Origin: Sulfurospirillum sp.
GTDB lineage: Bacteria; Campylobacterota; Campylobacteria; Campylobacterales; Sulfurospirillaceae
Reading direction: 5' to 3'
Assembly (NCBI GenBank): GCA_016744795.1
Contig: JADGDR010000003.1
Span: 124,001-188,000 of the forward strand
Length of the DNA: 64,000 bases
Positions 8,178 to 17,632 of this stretch are shown piece after piece. The notes beneath the pieces were generated by a model that did not search any database, was not told the origin of the DNA, and saw nothing but the letters and a program-made list of their open reading frames with translations. Position numbers and translations under genes: made by a program. How positions within the stretch are numbered: the first letter of the stretch is position 1; every line of letters starts with the position of its first letter.

Positions 8178-9969
8178 AAGAGAATTACAAAATTTACCTC
8201 TAAGTGCTGGAGTTTACAAATTTTATGATAAACAAAACAAACTTCTCTATATTGGTAAAGCAAAAATTCTAAAAAATAGGGTAAAAAGCTACTTTAAATT
8301 TACACCTTCACTTTTGCCAGCAAATAAACTAAGTCAACGAATACAAAAGATGATAAACGAAGCATTCCATCTAGAATTTATAGTTAGCCCAAGTGAATAT
8401 GATGCTCTAATCTTAGAAAACTCACTTATAAAAGAGCTCAAACCAAAATATAATATACTACTAAGAGATGATAAAACTTATCCTTATATAGCAATAGATA
8501 TGGATGAAGAGTTTCCTCGTTTTGAAATAACAAGGAAAATTGATAAAAAAAAGAGTATAAAATATTATGGTCCTTTTTCAAACTCAGCCAACGATATTTT
8601 AAAAGCTTTGTATCTTACATGTAAACTTGTCCAAAAAAAAGCATGTCTAAAAGAGAAAAAAGCATGTCTCTTTTATCAAATAAATCGATGTCTAGCACCT
8701 TGTGTTGGAAAAATTTCTAAAAAAGAGTATGCGAGTATAGTAGTAGAAGCAACTGAACTTTTAGTTGATAGAAAAAAACTAATATCAAAAGTAGAGACTA
8801 AAATGATAGAAGCTTCACAAAATCTAAACTTTGAAGAAGCAGCACATCTACGAGATATGCAAAAAGCTATTAAAAACTCTTTACATGTAATACACTTAGA
8901 CCTAGCAAAAATAGAGAGTTTTGACCTATTTGCTATAGAGATTATCGGTAATGTAGCTTCTATTATGCGCCTGTTTATAAGAGAGGGGAAAGTTGTCTCT
9001 AGCATAGATAATATAGTTAAAAACTCAAATGGATATGAACTAGGAGAACTCTATAAAAGAGCACTTCTTCAATTTTACAATGAAAAAACCAAACTTATAA
9101 ATACTCAAATTATAGTTGCTGATGAGTTTGAAGAGTACAGTGATATCAAACATGTTTTAGAAGAAAAATATGGCAAAAAAATTTCCATTATAACTCCCCA
9201 AAAAGGTGATAAGCTAAAACTTATAAATATAGCTAGAGAAAATGCAAAAGAGAAACTAAGTCAATACCTAAACAAAAATAGCAATAGCATACTCGAAGAA
9301 ATAAAAGATCTATTTGATCTTAAAAAAACTCCTTATAGAGTAGAAGTTTTTGATAACTCTCATATTAGTGGTGACTCACCTGTTGGTTGTATGATAACTT
9401 ATGAAGAAAAATTTCTAAAAGCAAACTATAGAGTTTTTAATCTTCAAAGCAAAGACGAATATGGGCAAATGAAAGAACTTTTAACAAGAAGAATTAAAAA
9501 CTTCAAAAAAGATTCACCTCCAGACTTATGGGTTCTTGATGGTGGTAGTACTCTTTTAAAACTAGCTAAAAAATTACTTTTAGAACATGAACAACAAATA
9601 GATCTTTTAGCAATAGCAAAAGAAAAAAGAGACTCAAAAGCAATGAGAGCAAAATCAAAGGCAAACGACACTATATATACGCTGAATTATGATTTTAAAC
9701 TTCCTACTTCAGACAAAAGACTTCAATTAATACAAAAACTAAGAGATGAAGCACATCGCTTTGCTATAACAACACACAGAAAGAAAAAACTTTCTACTGA
9801 TATGAAAATAGATCTTTTAGAAGTAAAAGGCATAGGAAATGCAACTATAAAAAAACTCATTTCTTACTTTGGAACTTTTGAAAATATTCATAAAGCAAGT
9901 TTAAATGAGTTAAAATCAGTAATTGGAGAAAGAAATAGTCAAAAATTACACAATTTCTTAAATAAGTAG
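8170..9969 (+). CDS. uvrC: Excinuclease ABC subunit C
   Basis: UvrC makes the two incisions around bulky DNA lesions in nucleotide excision repair. The 599 residues show, in order, the GIY-YIG nuclease (GVYKFYDKQNKLLYIGKAK near 14-32), a UVR motif for UvrB binding (NLNFEEAAHLRDMQKAI near 214), the RNase H-like C-terminal nuclease (VEVFDNSHISGDSPVG near 398, LWVLDGGSTLLK near 453) and a terminal helix-hairpin-helix pair (LLEVKGIGNATIKKLISYFG). The ATG overlaps the preceding DUF721 gene by eight bases. Confidence 0.96.
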   Translation: MLERELQNLPLSAGVYKFYDKQNKLLYIGKAKILKNRVKSYFKFTPSLLPANKLSQRIQKMINEAFHLEFIVSPSEYDALILENSLIKELKPKYNILLRDDKTYPYIAIDMDEEFPRFEITRKIDKKKSIKYYGPFSNSANDILKALYLTCKLVQKKACLKEKKACLFYQINRCLAPCVGKISKKEYASIVVEATELLVDRKKLISKVETKMIEASQNLNFEEAAHLRDMQKAIKNSLHVIHLDLAKIESFDLFAIEIIGNVASIMRLFIREGKVVSSIDNIVKNSNGYELGELYKRALLQFYNEKTKLINTQIIVADEFEEYSDIKHVLEEKYGKKISIITPQKGDKLKLINIARENAKEKLSQYLNKNSNSILEEIKDLFDLKKTPYRVEVFDNSHISGDSPVGCMITYEEKFLKANYRVFNLQSKDEYGQMKELLTRRIKNFKKDSPPDLWVLDGGSTLLKLAKKLLLEHEQQIDLLAIAKEKRDSKAMRAKSKANDTIYTLNYDFKLPTSDKRLQLIQKLRDEAHRFAITTHRKKKLSTDMKIDLLEVKGIGNATIKKLISYFGTFENIHKASLNELKSVIGERNSQKLHNFLNK

Positions 9970-10033
9970 GTTAATTTTAAGCATAAGTTAGTTAATATTA
10001 ACCCTTTGAGCAACTCTTGAAATGAGGTTTAAT

Positions 10034-11440
10034 ATGATACTTTATAATAAAAGTGGTGATTTCCTTGGTATTGGAAAAGATGAGTTATCTTTTTTAGGAT
10101 ATGATGATTTAGATGAGTTTAAAAGCATACATAATGATGTAGCTGATCTTTTTGTAAATAGACCTGGATATATTTTTAAGTTTAAAAACTTTTCATGGAT
10201 TGATTATGCTTTACATAGTGGTGCTCCTAAAAAGAGTGTCATAATAAAGCTAAAAACGGGCAATGAAGTAGAAGTAGCTATAAAAATAAAAGAACTATTT
10301 TTGTACAGTCCAAAAGAAAATGAAGACCTTTATTACTCTATAGAATTAGTAAATAATATGGCTCAAAACAACCATCTTCAAAATGAATCTAATTTTATAC
10401 AATCAACTCCATCAACACAAATACCAGATTCTAAAGTCATAGAAAATGATACTGATATAAATACTTTTGATGAAGAAAAAGAACTTACAGAAGTTTCATT
10501 CGAAGAAAACTTTGAACAAGAGATGGAAAAAGAGACATCAGTTGATTTTGATACAGCAGCAGCACAACAACAAGAAGAAGAAAAACCTGTTCTTAAACTA
10601 AAAGTAGATGATACTATATTTAATAATAATGTAAATTCTTCTTTAGAAGAAATGACTAACTTAGATATTAATGATGACTTTGCAGCTGACTATATTCAAG
10701 AAGAACCTCCTGGATTAAAAGTTGATATAACTACAGAAGATAATACATTTGAACCAATAGAAGAGATTACTTTAGATAATATTCAAGAAGAACCTCCAAG
10801 ACTAAAAGTTGATATAACTACAGAAAATAATACATTTGAACCAATAGAAGAGATTACTTCAGATTATATTCAAGAAGAACCTCCAAGACTAAAAGTTGAT
10901 ATAACTACAGAAAACAATGCATTTGAACCAATAGAAGAGATTACTTCAGATTATATTCAAGAAGAACCTCCAAGACTAAAAGTTGATATAACTACAGAAA
11001 ACAATACATTTGAACCAATAGAAGAGATTACTTTAGATTATATGCAAGATAATCTAAAAGAGGAAACAATTTCAACTATGAAAATTCCTGATGATATAAA
11101 TCTAAATTCTGATAAAGATGAAGAAAATGTAAATTTCGATTTATATGAATGTGTTGATGAATTAGGCTTAGATATTTCGCTTATAGGTGAACTTATTACC
11201 GATTACATGGATAAAATAGATAGAACTATTCCTACTTTTAAAACTGCTATTGAAGATAATAATGAAATAGAAATAAAAAAGAATATATACGAGCTAAAAG
11301 GCATATCTGATAGCTTACAAATGCAACAACTTTCTAATAAACTAGAATGTATTTACAAAGAAACAAATAGAAATTCAAAAAAATTAGAGTTAGAAAAATT
11401 TGCAAATATTGTTGCAAAATTTAAAAGGGAACTAATATGA
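10034..11440 (+). CDS. Repeat-rich signalling protein with a C-terminal pseudo-HPt domain
   Basis: I do not recognise a named family. The start is ATG 10034 (GAGG six bases before), four codons inside the longest frame. Residues 1-110 form a compact mixed domain, perhaps PAS-like. An acidic disordered linker follows, including four 29-residue repeats built on DYIQEEPPRLKVDITTEN. Residues ~370-468 are a four-helix bundle resembling HPt phosphotransfer domains, with IYELKGISDSL where HPt proteins have HxLKGxxxxxG. The phospho-accepting His is replaced by Tyr, so it should not carry a phosphoryl group in the usual way. Gene order (hybrid kinase and lone receiver follow) suggests a scaffold or inhibitor in that phosphorelay. 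Confidence 0.7.
   Translation: MILYNKSGDFLGIGKDELSFLGYDDLDEFKSIHNDVADLFVNRPGYIFKFKNFSWIDYALHSGAPKKSVIIKLKTGNEVEVAIKIKELFLYSPKENEDLYYSIELVNNMAQNNHLQNESNFIQSTPSTQIPDSKVIENDTDINTFDEEKELTEVSFEENFEQEMEKETSVDFDTAAAQQQEEEKPVLKLKVDDTIFNNNVNSSLEEMTNLDINDDFAADYIQEEPPGLKVDITTEDNTFEPIEEITLDNIQEEPPRLKVDITTENNTFEPIEEITSDYIQEEPPRLKVDITTENNAFEPIEEITSDYIQEEPPRLKVDITTENNTFEPIEEITLDYMQDNLKEETISTMKIPDDINLNSDKDEENVNFDLYECVDELGLDISLIGELITDYMDKIDRTIPTFKTAIEDNNEIEIKKNIYELKGISDSLQMQQLSNKLECIYKETNRNSKKLELEKFANIVAKFKRELI
10688..11035 (+). repeat. Four in-frame 87-bp tandem repeats
   Basis: The unit encodes 29 residues beginning DYIQEEPP or DNIQEEPP and ending EPIEEIT plus L or S. Copies begin at 10688, 10775, 10862 and 10949; a truncated fifth (DYMQ) begins at 11036. 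The copies are nearly identical at DNA level (a few substitutions such as GGATTA/AGACTA), which points to recent expansion and probable copy-number variation between strains. Confidence 0.92.
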
Positions 11441-11474
11441 ACATAACAGTTAATAATATGAACGGAGAATTAAA

Positions 11475-14400
11475 ATGAAATTTAAAACTCAAAGTACACT
11501 GAGACTAATCAGTCAATATCCACTAATTATCCTATTCTTATTCTCAACATATTTTCTATACCTATCATATGAGAAGTATAATAAAACAGTTATTTTTGAG
11601 AGTAGACTAAATACAACAGAAGTTTTAAGCGATTTATCGATTTCTTTAGCAAAAGAGCGTGGTCTTAGTGCAACATTCATTGCTAGTGATGGTGCTATTG
11701 CTGGGAAAACTCTTATTAAACAAAGAGTAATTGTAAATAAAAAAATGAAAGAATTACATGATTTTTATAAAACTCATGAAGCTAATGAGCGAATCAAAAA
11801 TGTAATTACCTTATTAAACAAAATATCAAAAGTAAGAAAAAAAGTAGACTCGTTAAGTAATATAAACTTTAATAAAATATTTTTTAAGTATTACTCACAA
11901 ATTAATGCACAAATTTTGGTTGAACTTCAAACACTAGGTGAAATATCTACAAACGCAAATATTGTTAATCTTAGTTCATCTTTAGTATCTGTATATAAAG
12001 ATATAGAGTATAGTGGTCAAGAAAGAGGTTTCGTTTCTAAAGTACTTAGTCAATATGTTCCATTTAGTGATGAAGATTTAGATATTTGGATTGGATTATT
12101 TAGCAAGTCTAATACTTTTGATTATACAATTTTACATGAGAGTATGGCAAAATCAAAAATTATTTCACTATACAATAAAAGAGAAAGTAAAAAGTTAATT
12201 ACTGAGATTAAACAAGCAAAAGCAGAATTAATTCTAGCTGCACAAAATGGTGAATATCTAATAGACCCTACGCTATGGTTTAATCTAATAACCAAAAAGA
12301 TTACACTTTTAAACAACTCAGCAAATGAAATTAAATCGAATCTTGATGTAGATATGAAAGAATATTATGATGAAACATTTGGACAACTTGCTGGTGCAGG
12401 TGCTATTTGGATTATCTCATTAATTTTAATGTTTGTTGCTTTTTTATTATCAGGTCAATTTAAAAAAAATGTCAAAGGATTGGAAAATATTTTTGAAAAA
12501 GTTGGAGAGTTAGCAGAGACAAAAGAAAATGTTGACTTCAACACAGCACAAGGAATGAACTCGGCCTATGCCATTATCGATCAAGCAATAGAGAACATTG
12601 CAAAAGAAAAGGTAAATGCAGAAGAAGCTAGTGCAGCAAAAAGTATATTTTTGGCAAATATGTCACATGAGATAAGAACTCCGCTAAATGGAATTATAGG
12701 CTTTACAGAACTTCTCAAAAATACTGACTTAAATGAAGAAAAAAGAGAATTTGTTGATGTTATAGAAAAAAGTTCAGAAAATCTGCTAGATATTATCAAT
12801 AATATCCTTGATCTTTCTAAGGTCGAGAGTAATAAAATAGAAATAGATGAAATTCTTTTCTCTCCACTAGATGAATTTGAAAATGCCATTGAAGTTTATG
12901 GCCCTAAGGCTGCTGAAAAAAACATTCATCTATCTTTCTTTATTGATCCAAGTCTTAATAATTATCTTAAAGGTGACTCTACTAAAATTAAAGAGGTTAT
13001 GATTAACCTTATGAGTAATGCAGTTAAATTTACGCCTATGAATGGTGATATAACAGCTGAAATAAGAAGAATAGAGAATGCTCCAGCAGGAAAAGCAAGA
13101 ATTCTTTTTAGTGTGCAAGATTCAGGTATAGGTATTAGTGAAGACAAAAAACAAGATATCTTTGATGCATTTAACCAAGCAGATTCAACTATTACAAGAA
13201 AATATGGTGGAACAGGTTTAGGACTTACAATATCATCAAAATATATAGGTCTTATGGGAGGTGAACTTAAAGTTGATAGTGTTGAGGGAAAAGGCAGTAA
13301 ATTCTACTTTATAATTGAATTAGATGAATCTCCATCAGGAGATGTTGAATTCCAAAACAAATTTAGTGAGTTTAATTGTGCTTTATTAACAAGTGAAAAA
13401 AATGTAAAAGCTCATGCTGAATTTATGTTTGATTATTTTAAGTATTTTGGCTCAAATGTTAAATATTATGAAGAGTTTGCGGGATTAAAGAACCTTATAT
13501 ATAAATCAGGTGTAAACATAATTGTAGCTGATTTTGATTTTCTTAGTGATGAAGAGCTTGATGAATACAAAAAAATTAGATTACCTATGATTTTAGTTCT
13601 AAAAGCTTCTCACCAAAATAGATTTGAGGAATTTAATACAAAATATATCACTCCTGTCTATGAACCAATTAACGTAACAAAATTAACTAAAGCACTAGAA
13701 CAAAATAGAGGATTATTACCAAGAAAAGAAGTAGCTCCTGCTAAAGGTGATGAAATTGTTACACAAAAATCTACAAAACCTTCATTTGGTAAAAGATTCA
13801 ATGCAAATGTATTAGTTGCTGAAGATAATGAAATCAACCAAAAACTAATCAGAAGAACATTAGAGGGTTTAGGTTTAACAATAACTATAGCTCATAACGG
13901 GAAAATTGCCTTAGATGAGAGAATAAAAAATAATTACGATGCAATCTTTATGGATATAGCAATGCCAGTTATGGATGGTGTTGAATCAACTCATAAGATA
14001 CTTGAATATGAAAAAGCAAATAACCTTTCTCACACTCCTATAATAGCTGTAACTGCAAATGCACTTAAAGGGGATAGAGAAAGATTTATGAAAGAAGGAC
14101 TCGATGAGTATGTAACTAAACCTATAAAAAAAGAGAGTATTCTCAGTGTTCTTAATATGTTTTTACAAGATAAAATAGTTGAAGAAAATAAAATATCTAA
14201 AAGCACTATTAAGACTCAAAACGCACAAACATTACAAAACTCAAATAAAGCCTATGAAGATAAAAATGAGATGAAAAAAAGTTTAGATATAGGAATGATT
14301 CAAAATGAATTAGCTCAAATAGATCTTATTAAAAAAGACATTCTTGTTTTCAAAAAAAGTACAATTGAGACAAAAATATTCTCTAGTATTTTAAGAAAAC

Positions 14401-14666
14401 TTAGTAATTCAATAGATAGTGTAAACTCTGTTGACGAACTAAAGGCTAAACTAGAAAAAAATATATACAGCGTAATTCTATTTGACAAAGAAATATCTTC
14501 AACATCACCAAGTGAAATTTCAAAAATAATAGGAGAAATACCTGCTATTATGTTTGTTGATCCTATAACTAAAATACAAGAAGAAGATAGAGCACTATTT
14601 AAAAACGTTTTATCAAATGTAATCAGCAAAAATCAGCTTGAAGAGCTGGTAGAAAAATATATATAA
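11475..14666 (+). CDS. NIT-domain hybrid sensor histidine kinase
   Basis: This is a 1063-residue inner-membrane sensor. A transmembrane helix (~14-30) is followed by a periplasmic helical NIT (nitrate/nitrite-sensing) domain with the telltale LAKERGLSATFIASDG near 60 and SGQERGFVSKVL near 175. A second transmembrane helix lies near 306-325. The kinase core follows: H-box NMSHEIRTPLNGIIGF near 395, N-box LMSNAVKFTP, G1 VQDSGIGIS and G2 GGTGLGLTIS. A degenerate receiver comes next, then a good receiver (LVAEDNEINQKL, phospho-acceptor in FMDIAMPVMDG, Lys in YVTKPIKKES). The last ~170 residues are another receiver-like fold without the acidic pocket. The operon continues with a free receiver 13 bases downstream. 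The ligand may be nitrate or nitrite; this is inferred from the family only. Confidence 0.88.
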   Translation: MKFKTQSTLRLISQYPLIILFLFSTYFLYLSYEKYNKTVIFESRLNTTEVLSDLSISLAKERGLSATFIASDGAIAGKTLIKQRVIVNKKMKELHDFYKTHEANERIKNVITLLNKISKVRKKVDSLSNINFNKIFFKYYSQINAQILVELQTLGEISTNANIVNLSSSLVSVYKDIEYSGQERGFVSKVLSQYVPFSDEDLDIWIGLFSKSNTFDYTILHESMAKSKIISLYNKRESKKLITEIKQAKAELILAAQNGEYLIDPTLWFNLITKKITLLNNSANEIKSNLDVDMKEYYDETFGQLAGAGAIWIISLILMFVAFLLSGQFKKNVKGLENIFEKVGELAETKENVDFNTAQGMNSAYAIIDQAIENIAKEKVNAEEASAAKSIFLANMSHEIRTPLNGIIGFTELLKNTDLNEEKREFVDVIEKSSENLLDIINNILDLSKVESNKIEIDEILFSPLDEFENAIEVYGPKAAEKNIHLSFFIDPSLNNYLKGDSTKIKEVMINLMSNAVKFTPMNGDITAEIRRIENAPAGKARILFSVQDSGIGISEDKKQDIFDAFNQADSTITRKYGGTGLGLTISSKYIGLMGGELKVDSVEGKGSKFYFIIELDESPSGDVEFQNKFSEFNCALLTSEKNVKAHAEFMFDYFKYFGSNVKYYEEFAGLKNLIYKSGVNIIVADFDFLSDEELDEYKKIRLPMILVLKASHQNRFEEFNTKYITPVYEPINVTKLTKALEQNRGLLPRKEVAPAKGDEIVTQKSTKPSFGKRFNANVLVAEDNEINQKLIRRTLEGLGLTITIAHNGKIALDERIKNNYDAIFMDIAMPVMDGVESTHKILEYEKANNLSHTPIIAVTANALKGDRERFMKEGLDEYVTKPIKKESILSVLNMFLQDKIVEENKISKSTIKTQNAQTLQNSNKAYEDKNEMKKSLDIGMIQNELAQIDLIKKDILVFKKSTIETKIFSSILRKLSNSIDSVNSVDELKAKLEKNIYSVILFDKEISSTSPSEISKIIGEIPAIMFVDPITKIQEEDRALFKNVLSNVISKNQLEELVEKYI

Positions 14667-14679
14667 AGGGACAAAATAT

Positions 14680-15060
14680 ATGCAAAACCAGATAAAAATA
14701 TTAGCTGTAGATGATGATTTTATAAATTTAAAATTACTTCACTCTATGCTGAAAAAAAATAATTCTATAAGTGAAGTAATAGAAGCAAAAAATGGTTTAG
14801 AAGCATTAAATACATTAAAAGAACATGCTGATATAGGACTAATTCTTTTAGATATAAAAATGCCAATAATGGACGGAATTGAATTTTTAAATAACCTAGA
14901 ATCAATGCCTAATTTAAATAAAACCCCTGTTATTGTCTTAACAACAGATGAAACAAGAAGAAATGAAGCTTTTAATCATGGAGCTTTTGATTTTCTTGTA
15001 AAACCAATACGAGAAGCTGAATTAAGAAAAAAAATAGCAAAAGTAGTAGATTTAGTTTAA
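14680..15060 (+). CDS. Stand-alone response regulator receiver (CheY-like)
   Basis: This 126-residue single receiver domain has the acidic pair in VDDDF near 11, the phospho-acceptor Asp in LILLDIKMPIMDG near 60, the switch Thr in VIVLTTDE and the Lys of FDFLVKPI near 108. It has no output domain, so it should work by protein contact or as a phosphate sink. It follows the hybrid kinase by 13 bases with AAGGGA as ribosome site, and is probably the last gene of that signalling operon. Confidence 0.9.
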   Translation: MQNQIKILAVDDDFINLKLLHSMLKKNNSISEVIEAKNGLEALNTLKEHADIGLILLDIKMPIMDGIEFLNNLESMPNLNKTPVIVLTTDETRRNEAFNHGAFDFLVKPIREAELRKKIAKVVDLV

Positions 15061-15073
15061 CTAAATCTACTAC
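15043..15073. terminator. Bidirectional terminator between convergent genes
   Basis: Two perfectly complementary 15-base arms starting GTAGTAGATTTAG surround a single base and contain the stop codons of both the receiver gene and hisG. On the minus strand the stem is followed by TTTTGC and soon an eight-T run, so it most clearly ends hisG transcription. Confidence 0.7.
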
Positions 15074-15681
15074 TTAATCTCATTGGAGATTTTTCTATAT
15101 AATGAAATTATCTCCTCTTTCTTTTCAATAAAACTATTTTTGTTAGCAATTAAGTAAGCTGATGATTCCATAATTGTTTCTACAACTTTTAACCCATTTT
15201 GCTTCATAGTTGCTCCAGTCTCTACAATGTCTACTATAGCATCTGAAAGGCCAACTAAAGGTGCTAACTCTATAGAACCATACAGTTTAATAACATCAAC
15301 AGCCATGGCTTTTTTAGAAAAATAATTTTGAGTTATATTCACCATCTTAGTTGCTATTTTAATATCAGGAGAATTATAATCTAACTCATCTCCATCTTTC
15401 ATACCAACACAAACTTTACACTTTCCGATACCAAGGTCAAGAAGCCTTACAAGATCTTCTTCTCTCTCTTCAAGTACATCTAACCCAACAACACCAATAT
15501 CTGCAGACTGGTGGAACACATAAGCAGGAACATCTTGATTTCTTACAAGTAAAAATCTAAACTCACCTACTTCTAAAATCAACTTTCTATCATCAAAAAT
15601 AAAAGATTCACCAAATATTTTTTCAAATATAGTAAGAGTCTCTTGTGCTATTCTTCCTTTTGGTAGTGCTACTGTTAACAT
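15070..15681 (-). CDS. hisG: ATP phosphoribosyltransferase, short form
   Basis: HisG condenses ATP and PRPP in the first step of histidine synthesis. The 203 residues are the short form without the C-terminal regulatory domain; short HisG enzymes normally need the HisZ subunit, which is not in this window. Motifs are LTVALPKGRIAQ at the start, RNQDVPAYVFHQSADIGVVG near 45-65 and the PRPP-binding AIVDIVETGATMKQNGL near 150. The ATG shares a base with the coaX stop. Confidence 0.92.
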   Translation of the reverse strand: MLTVALPKGRIAQETLTIFEKIFGESFIFDDRKLILEVGEFRFLLVRNQDVPAYVFHQSADIGVVGLDVLEEREEDLVRLLDLGIGKCKVCVGMKDGDELDYNSPDIKIATKMVNITQNYFSKKAMAVDVIKLYGSIELAPLVGLSDAIVDIVETGATMKQNGLKVVETIMESSAYLIANKNSFIEKKEEIISLYRKISNEIK

Positions 15682-16298
15682 TATAATTTTTCCTTATTTT
15701 TTATAGCTTTAAGCATTCCTCTAAATATCAATGACCTATCATATATGGCTTTTTTGAAAAACTTAGAAAAAAACTTACCATCACCACCTATAAAATAGAT
15801 GGTTTTATCTCTACATGTATGCTCAAGTATCATACATATTGATTTAATTACTCCGTAAGACATAGCATCTTCTGTTTTTTGAGGAAGTGCATCTAATATC
15901 ACGCTTGGATTGATACGTTTTTCTAGTTTTTTAGAGATACTTGCATAACATCTTTCATAAGAGTTTATACCAGGTAATATATATCCACCCATATGAAGCT
16001 TCCCTGACATCACATCTACTGTTATTGCACTCCCTGCATCTATTACTATACCATTCTCAACAGTATAACAAGCAGCTATTCTATCTATTCCCATTCCTTG
16101 GTAAATAGTATCAAAATCAAACCAATTTTCTATATTAATATAATTTGAATCGAGTTGTGCACTTATTGTTTCATTCACACTAATAAAATAAACTTTTTCT
16201 TTAGCTTTATACTCTTTAAAATCCATCAAATTCTGTGACCAGATTTTACCATCATGATAAAAATCTACATTTGAATTTCCAATATCACATAAAATCAT
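15681..16298 (-). CDS. coaX: Type III pantothenate kinase
   Basis: CoaX phosphorylates pantothenate, the first step of coenzyme A synthesis. At 205 residues it is shorter than the usual ~250, as in other Campylobacterota. The ASKHA-fold motifs are present: phosphate-1 loop CDIGNSNVDF at the start, GMGIDRIAACYT near 90 with the catalytic Asp, phosphate-2 loop IDAGSAITVDV near 105, and YFIGGDGKFF near 172. The stop and start overlap its neighbours (hisG by one base, the small gene upstream by 14), so the four genes are coupled. Confidence 0.88.
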   Translation of the reverse strand: MILCDIGNSNVDFYHDGKIWSQNLMDFKEYKAKEKVYFISVNETISAQLDSNYINIENWFDFDTIYQGMGIDRIAACYTVENGIVIDAGSAITVDVMSGKLHMGGYILPGINSYERCYASISKKLEKRINPSVILDALPQKTEDAMSYGVIKSICMILEHTCRDKTIYFIGGDGKFFSKFFKKAIYDRSLIFRGMLKAIKNKEKL

Positions 16299-16617
16299 AG
16301 TGTAATTTCCATCCTCTATCTTTCAAATAATTCTGCGCTTTAGAACAAATTTCTTCAGTTATAATCAAGTGTTTGTATCTAAAATTATGATTTTCCACGT
16401 CCTGTAGCTTATATTCTATTTCTACTAGTTCTATTGCATTTTTAACTAAAAATCTGCTCTTTTGTCCTATCTTGAAAATAGAATGATAGTTCTTTTTTAT
16501 ATCTGTCGCACAAAATATTAATATCTTTTTTCTTGTTTTTAAAAGAGTTTTATCCACTTCTTTTAAAGACTTAAATAAAACTCCATTTTTAGAAAAATAC
16601 TCCACAATCTCTTTCAA
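16285..16617 (-). CDS. Small conserved-looking protein of unknown function
   Basis: This is a 110-residue soluble, basic protein that I do not recognise. It has no signal peptide or membrane segment. The predicted pattern alternates short strands (ILIFCATD, SRFLVKN, HLIITEE) and helices, giving an alpha/beta fold. It overlaps coaX by 14 bases and is one base from the BamB-like lipoprotein gene, so it is expressed with them. Coding status is supported by tight packing and by base composition like its neighbours. Confidence 0.6.
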   Translation of the reverse strand: MKEIVEYFSKNGVLFKSLKEVDKTLLKTRKKILIFCATDIKKNYHSIFKIGQKSRFLVKNAIELVEIEYKLQDVENHNFRYKHLIITEEICSKAQNYLKDRGWKLHYDFM

Positions 16618-16618
16618 T

Positions 16619-17632
16619 CTATTTTTCTCTTGTTTTACCTAATTTAAAATACTTGTCTTTATAGAATAATTTATCATTAGTAGTAAAAACAAATGAGTCT
16701 ATATCATCTGGTAATTCATACACATTTGATGATATAAGATTCAAATCAGTAGCTATCATATATCCGCCTCTTTCTATAATATAAACAAACTTTCCATAAA
16801 TAGTTCCTACAAAAGATGCAAATTTGAATTTTTTAGATTTTAGTACTTTTAAATCAGCATCCGTCAATATTACTCTACCATCTTTTGTGAAAATTAAAAC
16901 TCTATTATCTAAAATAATTACATCTTTAACATCTTCATCTAAAAATGCCATTGATTTTGGATTTATTGATACAACACGCTTTTTAGTCGCAGCTACTAGT
17001 CTATCTCCTATAACATCCAGATATATAACATTTGAAAAGAACTTTTCACTTTTTACAACAATTGCCCTTAAAAGATTATTCTTTTTTAAATCAATAATAA
17101 GTAGTTTTCCATCTAACGTAGGAAAAATCAATAATGAAGTTAAAAAGTATGGAGCAGCTATCTTAGAATCATGTGCATATACTTTATCCCCACTTTTTTT
17201 ATACAATATTTTATCTGTTTTTACATCTATCAAAAATACACTATTATTACCCAAAACAATAGCTAACATATCACCTTTTAATGATGCAGAGGCAACTACA
17301 GAGTCAAACTTTCTTTTATATATAGTTTTACTATTTTTATCTATTATAATAAGATTTGAACATTGTGATGTTGCTATATATTTTTCATTATTGCTTCCTT
17401 GAAATGTATAGCCTTCGGGTATTTTTACATTTAAAAGTCCATCTTTAGTTATAATTTGTCCATTTTCTAATGTAGCACCACTTCTAACAACATCAACTAT
17501 GCTTGAAGGTAAACTACCATCATATTCAATTTCACCAGAGAGAGAAGTAGGTTCAAAATTTTGTCTTTTAGTTCCACAGCCACTCAATACTAACAGAGCT
17601 ATAACCGGCAATAGATACTTAATGTATTTCAT
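16619..17632 (-). CDS. BamB-like beta-propeller lipoprotein
   Basis: The 337-residue protein begins with a lipoprotein signal (LLPVIALLVLSGCG, acylated Cys at residue 19). The rest is a chain of short beta repeats with the spacing of a PQQ/WD-type propeller, such as NLIIIDKNSKTIYKRKFDS, SVFLIDVKTDKILYKK and KLLIIDLKKNNLL. The gene directly upstream encodes a YfgM-like protein. yfgM next to bamB is the arrangement in gammaproteobacteria, where BamB is a lipoprotein of the outer-membrane protein assembly complex. Sequence identity to BamB is not evident by eye; the call rests on fold and neighbourhood. Confidence 0.6.
   Translation of the reverse strand: MKYIKYLLPVIALLVLSGCGTKRQNFEPTSLSGEIEYDGSLPSSIVDVVRSGATLENGQIITKDGLLNVKIPEGYTFQGSNNEKYIATSQCSNLIIIDKNSKTIYKRKFDSVVASASLKGDMLAIVLGNNSVFLIDVKTDKILYKKSGDKVYAHDSKIAAPYFLTSLLIFPTLDGKLLIIDLKKNNLLRAIVVKSEKFFSNVIYLDVIGDRLVAATKKRVVSINPKSMAFLDEDVKDVIILDNRVLIFTKDGRVILTDADLKVLKSKKFKFASFVGTIYGKFVYIIERGGYMIATDLNLISSNVYELPDDIDSFVFTTNDKLFYKDKYFKLGKTREK

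Noticed and set aside
9993-10004. GTTAATATTAAC palindrome before the pseudo-HPt gene as an operator
   Set aside because: Such AT palindromes are frequent at this base composition and no partner site was found; it is kept only as a note.
12122-15060. Several minus-strand frames of 60-118 codons under the kinase, RND and core genes
   Set aside because: They lie antisense to well-identified genes, lack ribosome sites and have Ser/Leu/Phe-rich mirror composition.
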